Assembly: GCA_947624335.1 (NCBI GenBank)
Contig: CANQJX010000059.1
Location: forward strand, 1 to 8,998
From: an uncultured Marvinbryantia sp.
GTDB taxonomy: Bacteria > Bacillota > Clostridia > Lachnospirales > Lachnospiraceae
Reading direction: 5' to 3'
DNA length: 8,998 nucleotides
Shown here piece by piece: positions 5,853 through 8,998 of this stretch. The notes under the pieces were generated by a model. That model did no database searches, was not told the origin of the DNA, and saw nothing but the letters and a program-made list of their open reading frames with translations. Position 1 is the stretch's first letter. The number at the start of each line of letters is the position of its first letter. The translations under genes were made by a program, and so were the position numbers.

Positions 5853-8402
5853 ATGCGGATTTATACGGATACGGACCGGGTAAGCACCGGAGATCAGGGA
5901 ATGGACGACGTGATCGACATGCTGCGCATGGGCGACAATGTGGTGTGGCAGGTAGACGCCGTTTCCGATTACCGCCGCGTGGCGGAGCCTTATCTGAAAC
6001 AGGCAAAAAAAGACGGCCGGCAGATTTACTATATGCGTTTTGGCGCGCACGAGCCGGTTATCGAGGATACGGAAGGCGTAACCGTGCATAAAATTCACGC
6101 GGAACTGGGGTTTGAGCATTTTGCCATGAAGGTGAACCATATTATTACGGAGCATGGGCGCGATGCGTTTTACATTTTTGACTGCCTGACCGATTTAGTA
6201 AAGTACTGGTATTCGGATCTGATGATCGGAAACTTTTTCCGCGTCACCTGCCCGTATCTGTATGAACTGAATACCATTGCATATTTTGCGCTGATCCGCG
6301 ATTCCCACACGGAACATACCATTTCGCGCATCCGGGAAACAACGCAGTTGCTGCTGAATCTTTATAATGTGGGCGGAAATTATTATCTGCATCCCCTGAA
6401 AGTCTGGCAGCGCACGTCTGATACGATGTTCCTGCCGCATCTGATCTTTGCGGAGCGGGCGAAGACGATTACATCCAGTTCGGAAGCGGCGGCGTTATTT
6501 TCCCATTTCAGCCTGGACCGTAACCGCACCGACTACTGGGACGTAGTATTTCAGGAGGCTTCCATGAAGCTTTCCGGTTCGGCAAAGGAGCAAAAAGAGG
6601 CGAAGGAGCTGCTGATACGGCTGATCATCGGAGACGATGATTCCATCGGCAGGCTGTGCCGCCAATATCTGACCCTGCGTGATCTGCTGGATATCAAATC
6701 GCGGGAACTGGGAACGGGGCGCATCGGAGGAAAAGCCGTGGGAATGTTTCTGGCGCGCAAGATCCTGGAAAGCGACCCGGAATATAATTTTTCCCGCATC
6801 CTTGAGGTACACGACTCGTTTTATATGGGCGCGGACGTTTTTTATACCTACATTGTGCATAACGACTGCTGGAAACTGCGCACGCTGCAAAAGTCGAAGG
6901 AAGGGTACTATGAGTATGCCGGTCCGCTGAAAGAAAAACTTTTAACCGGTACTTTTCCGGATAATCTGAAGGAAAAATTTAAGGCCATGCTGGAGCACTT
7001 CGGCCAGTCGCCGATTATCGTGCGCTCCAGTTCCCTGCAGGAAGACAACTTTGGCAACGCGTTCGCCGGAAAATACGACAGCGTCTTCTGCGTCAACCAG
7101 GGTACGCTGGAAGAACGGTATGAGGCGTTTGAAAATGCGGTCAAGCAGGTTTACGCAAGCACGATGAACGACGACGCGCTGGATTACCGCATGAACCGGG
7201 GCCTGTGGGACAAGGACGAACAGATGGCGCTCCTGATCCAGCGCGTTTCCGGAGATTATTACGGCAGGTATTTCTTCCCGCATATCGCGGGAGTGGGCAA
7301 TTCATCCAATCTTTATGTCTGGGATCCTTCGATTGACATGGACGCGGGAATGATCCGCCTGGTGTTTGGGCTGGGAACGCGCGCGGTCGACCGCATCGAG
7401 GGGGACTATCCGCGCATTGTCTGCCTGGACGACCCTGCGCGGCCGCCCCTGATTTCTTACGGGGATGAAAAGAAATTTTCCCAGCATTATGTGGATCTTC
7501 TGGATACCGGAAGCAACGAATGGACGCACAAAGATGTGGACGCGATTATGCGCATGGACATTAAGGCGGATAAAAATTTGTTCTCGTCGCCGGATTTTGA
7601 CACCATGCGCTGGCTGCGGGAAATGGGAAGGAAAACGCCGCCTATCTACATTATGAATTTTAACCGGCTGTTAAAGCACACGGATTTTCCGGAACAGATG
7701 CGCAGGATCCTAAAACGTCTGTCCGAGGTTTATGATTATCCGGTGGATATTGAATTTGCCGCTAATTTTGACCAGGAAGGCAATTATAAGATCAATCTTT
7801 TACAGTGCCGTCCGCTGCAGACCAGGGGGCTTGGGAAAACGGTGGAGCTTCCGGCGGTAAAAGACGAACAGAAGTGTTTTCTTTCTACCCACGGCAATTT
7901 TATGGGCGGCAATGTCCATATTCCGATCGACTATGTCGTCCTGGTAAAAGCGAAAGAATACCTGGCTCTGGCGGAACAGGACCGTTACGGCGTGGCGCGT
8001 GTGATCGGCAAGCTGAACCAGATCCTGAAAGGAAAGCACGCGCTGCTGGCAGGGCCGGGGCGCTGGGGAACATCCACGACCTCCTTAGGCGTGCCGGTTC
8101 ACTTTACGGAACTTTGCCATATGAGCGCGATCTGCGAAGTCGCGCACGGCAGCCTGATGCCGGAATTGTCTTACGGGAGTCACTTTTTTCAGGATCTTGT
8201 GGAATCCGGCGTTTTTTATGCGGCGGTATTTGAACGGGATCGGGACGTATGTTACCGCGAATCGTATGTTTTGGAAAAACCGAACCGCATCCGGGAATTT
8301 GTGACGACCAACTATGCGGACATTATCCATATGGCGAAAACAGACGGTCTGGAACTGTACTCCGATACGGTGAGCCAGCGCCTTGTCTGCACTGAAAAAT
8401 AA
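5853..8402 (+). CDS. PEP-synthase-like protein: degenerate KaiC-like domain plus ATP-grasp domain
   Basis: An 849-residue protein with a PEP-synthase/pyruvate phosphate dikinase N-terminal ATP-grasp domain at about 285-660. It shows GRIGGKAVG (289-297), VRSSSLQED (390-398) and a downstream NAFAGKYDSVF stretch, matching the nucleotide-binding part of the family. It lacks the phosphohistidine swivel domain (no GGxxSHAAI-type motif) and the C-terminal PEP/pyruvate barrel, so it should not make PEP by the standard route. In their place is a C-terminal region with GPGRWGTS (734-741) and SYGSHFF (773-779), shared as I recall with other uncharacterised PEP-synthase-like proteins. Residues 1-230 begin RVSTGDQGMDDVI and continue with a Walker-B-like FYIFDCLTDL, resembling KaiC/RecA ATPases, but no GxxxxGKT loop is present. 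The start is set by GGAGGG six bases before the ATG. The gene stands alone between two hairpins; its function is unknown. Confidence 0.85.
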   Translation: MRIYTDTDRVSTGDQGMDDVIDMLRMGDNVVWQVDAVSDYRRVAEPYLKQAKKDGRQIYYMRFGAHEPVIEDTEGVTVHKIHAELGFEHFAMKVNHIITEHGRDAFYIFDCLTDLVKYWYSDLMIGNFFRVTCPYLYELNTIAYFALIRDSHTEHTISRIRETTQLLLNLYNVGGNYYLHPLKVWQRTSDTMFLPHLIFAERAKTITSSSEAAALFSHFSLDRNRTDYWDVVFQEASMKLSGSAKEQKEAKELLIRLIIGDDDSIGRLCRQYLTLRDLLDIKSRELGTGRIGGKAVGMFLARKILESDPEYNFSRILEVHDSFYMGADVFYTYIVHNDCWKLRTLQKSKEGYYEYAGPLKEKLLTGTFPDNLKEKFKAMLEHFGQSPIIVRSSSLQEDNFGNAFAGKYDSVFCVNQGTLEERYEAFENAVKQVYASTMNDDALDYRMNRGLWDKDEQMALLIQRVSGDYYGRYFFPHIAGVGNSSNLYVWDPSIDMDAGMIRLVFGLGTRAVDRIEGDYPRIVCLDDPARPPLISYGDEKKFSQHYVDLLDTGSNEWTHKDVDAIMRMDIKADKNLFSSPDFDTMRWLREMGRKTPPIYIMNFNRLLKHTDFPEQMRRILKRLSEVYDYPVDIEFAANFDQEGNYKINLLQCRPLQTRGLGKTVELPAVKDEQKCFLSTHGNFMGGNVHIPIDYVVLVKAKEYLALAEQDRYGVARVIGKLNQILKGKHALLAGPGRWGTSTTSLGVPVHFTELCHMSAICEVAHGSLMPELSYGSHFFQDLVESGVFYAAVFERDRDVCYRESYVLEKPNRIREFVTTNYADIIHMAKTDGLELYSDTVSQRLVCTEK

Positions 8403-8406
8403 AGCG

Positions 8407-8435
8407 CCGGGAGTTCTTTGCAAAGACGCGGTTTT
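8407..8435 (+). terminator. Weak hairpin with T-run after the PEP-synthase-like gene
   Basis: CCG (8407-8409) can pair with CGG (8429-8431), and TCTT (8415-8418) with AAGA (8423-8426) around a TGCA loop, followed by TTTT at 8432-8435. The position is right for a terminator but the stem is short and interrupted. Confidence 0.3.
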
Positions 8436-8448
8436 CAAATACAAATGC

Positions 8449-8477
8449 TTGAAATCGGGCAGGGTATGTACTATAAT
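8449..8477 (+). promoter_or_regulatory. Promoter of folC
   Basis: TTGAAA (8449-8454), a 17-base spacer and a perfect TATAAT (8472-8477) make a near-consensus housekeeping promoter. Transcription would start near 8484, about 56 bases before the folC start codon. Confidence 0.85.
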
Positions 8478-8539
8478 TATAAATTGAATTATTGTATTTC
8501 ACACAGAGAAAAAGCAGTGTGATGTCAGGCGGGAGAACA

Positions 8540-8998
8540 ATGAATTACGCACAGGCAAAAGCCTATTTAGAGGAAGTGGCGCAGCGGGGGAGCGAGCTTG
8601 GCCTGGTGAGCATGGAAAAGCTGCTGGGCAGGCTCAAAGATCCGCAGGACGGACTGAAATTTATCCATATTGCGGGAACCAACGGGAAAGGTTCTGTACT
8701 CGCCTATCTTTCCACGATTTTAAAAGAAGCGGGTTACCGGGTGGGGCGATATATTTCGCCGACCCTGTTTTCGTACCGGGAAAAGATCCAGGTAAACGCT
8801 GCCTGCATTTCCCGCGAAGCGTTTGCCAGACATACCAAATCCGTCAAAGACGCGATGGACGCGCTGGAAAAAGAGGGCGTCCGTCCGACTGTTTTTGAGG
8901 CGGAGACAGCGATCGCGTTTCTTTATTTCCTGGAACAGAAGTGCGATATCGTGGTGCTGGAGACCGGCATGGGCGGAGATACCGACGCCACAAACGTA
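8540..8998 (+). CDS. folC: Folylpolyglutamate synthase / dihydrofolate synthase (3' end missing)
   Basis: The first 153 codons of FolC, a Mur-ligase-family enzyme that adds glutamate to dihydropteroate and/or reduced folates. This makes dihydrofolate and retains folates in the cell. The ATP-binding loop is GTNGKGS at 46-52 within IHIAGTNGKGSV. It is followed by the folate-side YISPTLFSYREKIQVN stretch and then by VVLETGMGGDTDATNV, where most homologues have GGRLDATN. The start has GGGAG at 8531-8535, four bases before the ATG, a slightly short spacing. The reading frame continues past the window end. It has its own strong promoter. Together with the FolT-like importer about 3.8 kb upstream it gives the region a folate theme, although the genes between are not folate genes. 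Whether it is bifunctional cannot be judged from this fragment. Confidence 0.95.
   Translation, partial: MNYAQAKAYLEEVAQRGSELGLVSMEKLLGRLKDPQDGLKFIHIAGTNGKGSVLAYLSTILKEAGYRVGRYISPTLFSYREKIQVNAACISREAFARHTKSVKDAMDALEKEGVRPTVFEAETAIAFLYFLEQKCDIVVLETGMGGDTDATNV

Noticed and set aside
8415..8426. Perfect palindrome TCTTTGCAAAGA as an operator site
   Set aside because: A single short palindrome between a gene end and a promoter 23 bases away; more simply part of the weak terminator hairpin.

Overview
The window looks like chromosome of a Clostridia-type Firmicute, most likely Lachnospiraceae. Evidence is the gene order nif3-like / nucleoside kinase / A-type RNase P RNA, a two-gene pyrB-pyrI operon, a folate-type ECF S component, strong AGGAGG ribosome binding sites and moderate GC content. 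The taxonomic call is inference from gene content and style, not from a search. Nothing mobile, phage-like or CRISPR-like was seen.

Layout. Positions 2-475 hold the 3' part of a Nif3-family metal protein gene, followed 10 bases later by a 554-residue nucleoside (uridine-type) kinase with a TGS/ThrRS-like N-terminus (486-2150). The RNase P RNA gene (about 2165-2516, plus strand) follows, and its closing helix overlaps the last codons of the convergent pyrI. On the minus strand, pyrB (3858-2932) and pyrI (2938-2510) overlap by 7 bases and have a good promoter with a short leader. Upstream of them on the minus strand is a small membrane protein of the CmpB/PF06541 type (4349-3972).

From 4403 the plus strand carries an extended -10 promoter, a roughly 258-base structured leader, a FolT-like ECF transporter S component (4695-5240) and a GatB/YqeY-domain protein (5284-5721), closed by a long hairpin (5754-5797). 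Next is an 849-residue PEP-synthase-like protein (5853-8402) that has the ATP-grasp domain but neither the phosphohistidine nor the PEP-binding domain. A near-consensus promoter then drives folC (from 8540, cut by the window end).

Together the genes are mostly housekeeping: pyrimidine synthesis (pyrBI) and nucleoside salvage (kinase), tRNA maturation (rnpB), and folate uptake and retention (FolT-like importer, FolC). The two places most worth a second look are the folT leader, which folds by eye into nested helices and has two mutually exclusive hairpins over the ribosome binding site but matches no riboswitch class I recognise, and the PEP-synthase-like protein, whose N-terminus looks like a degenerate KaiC/RecA domain.
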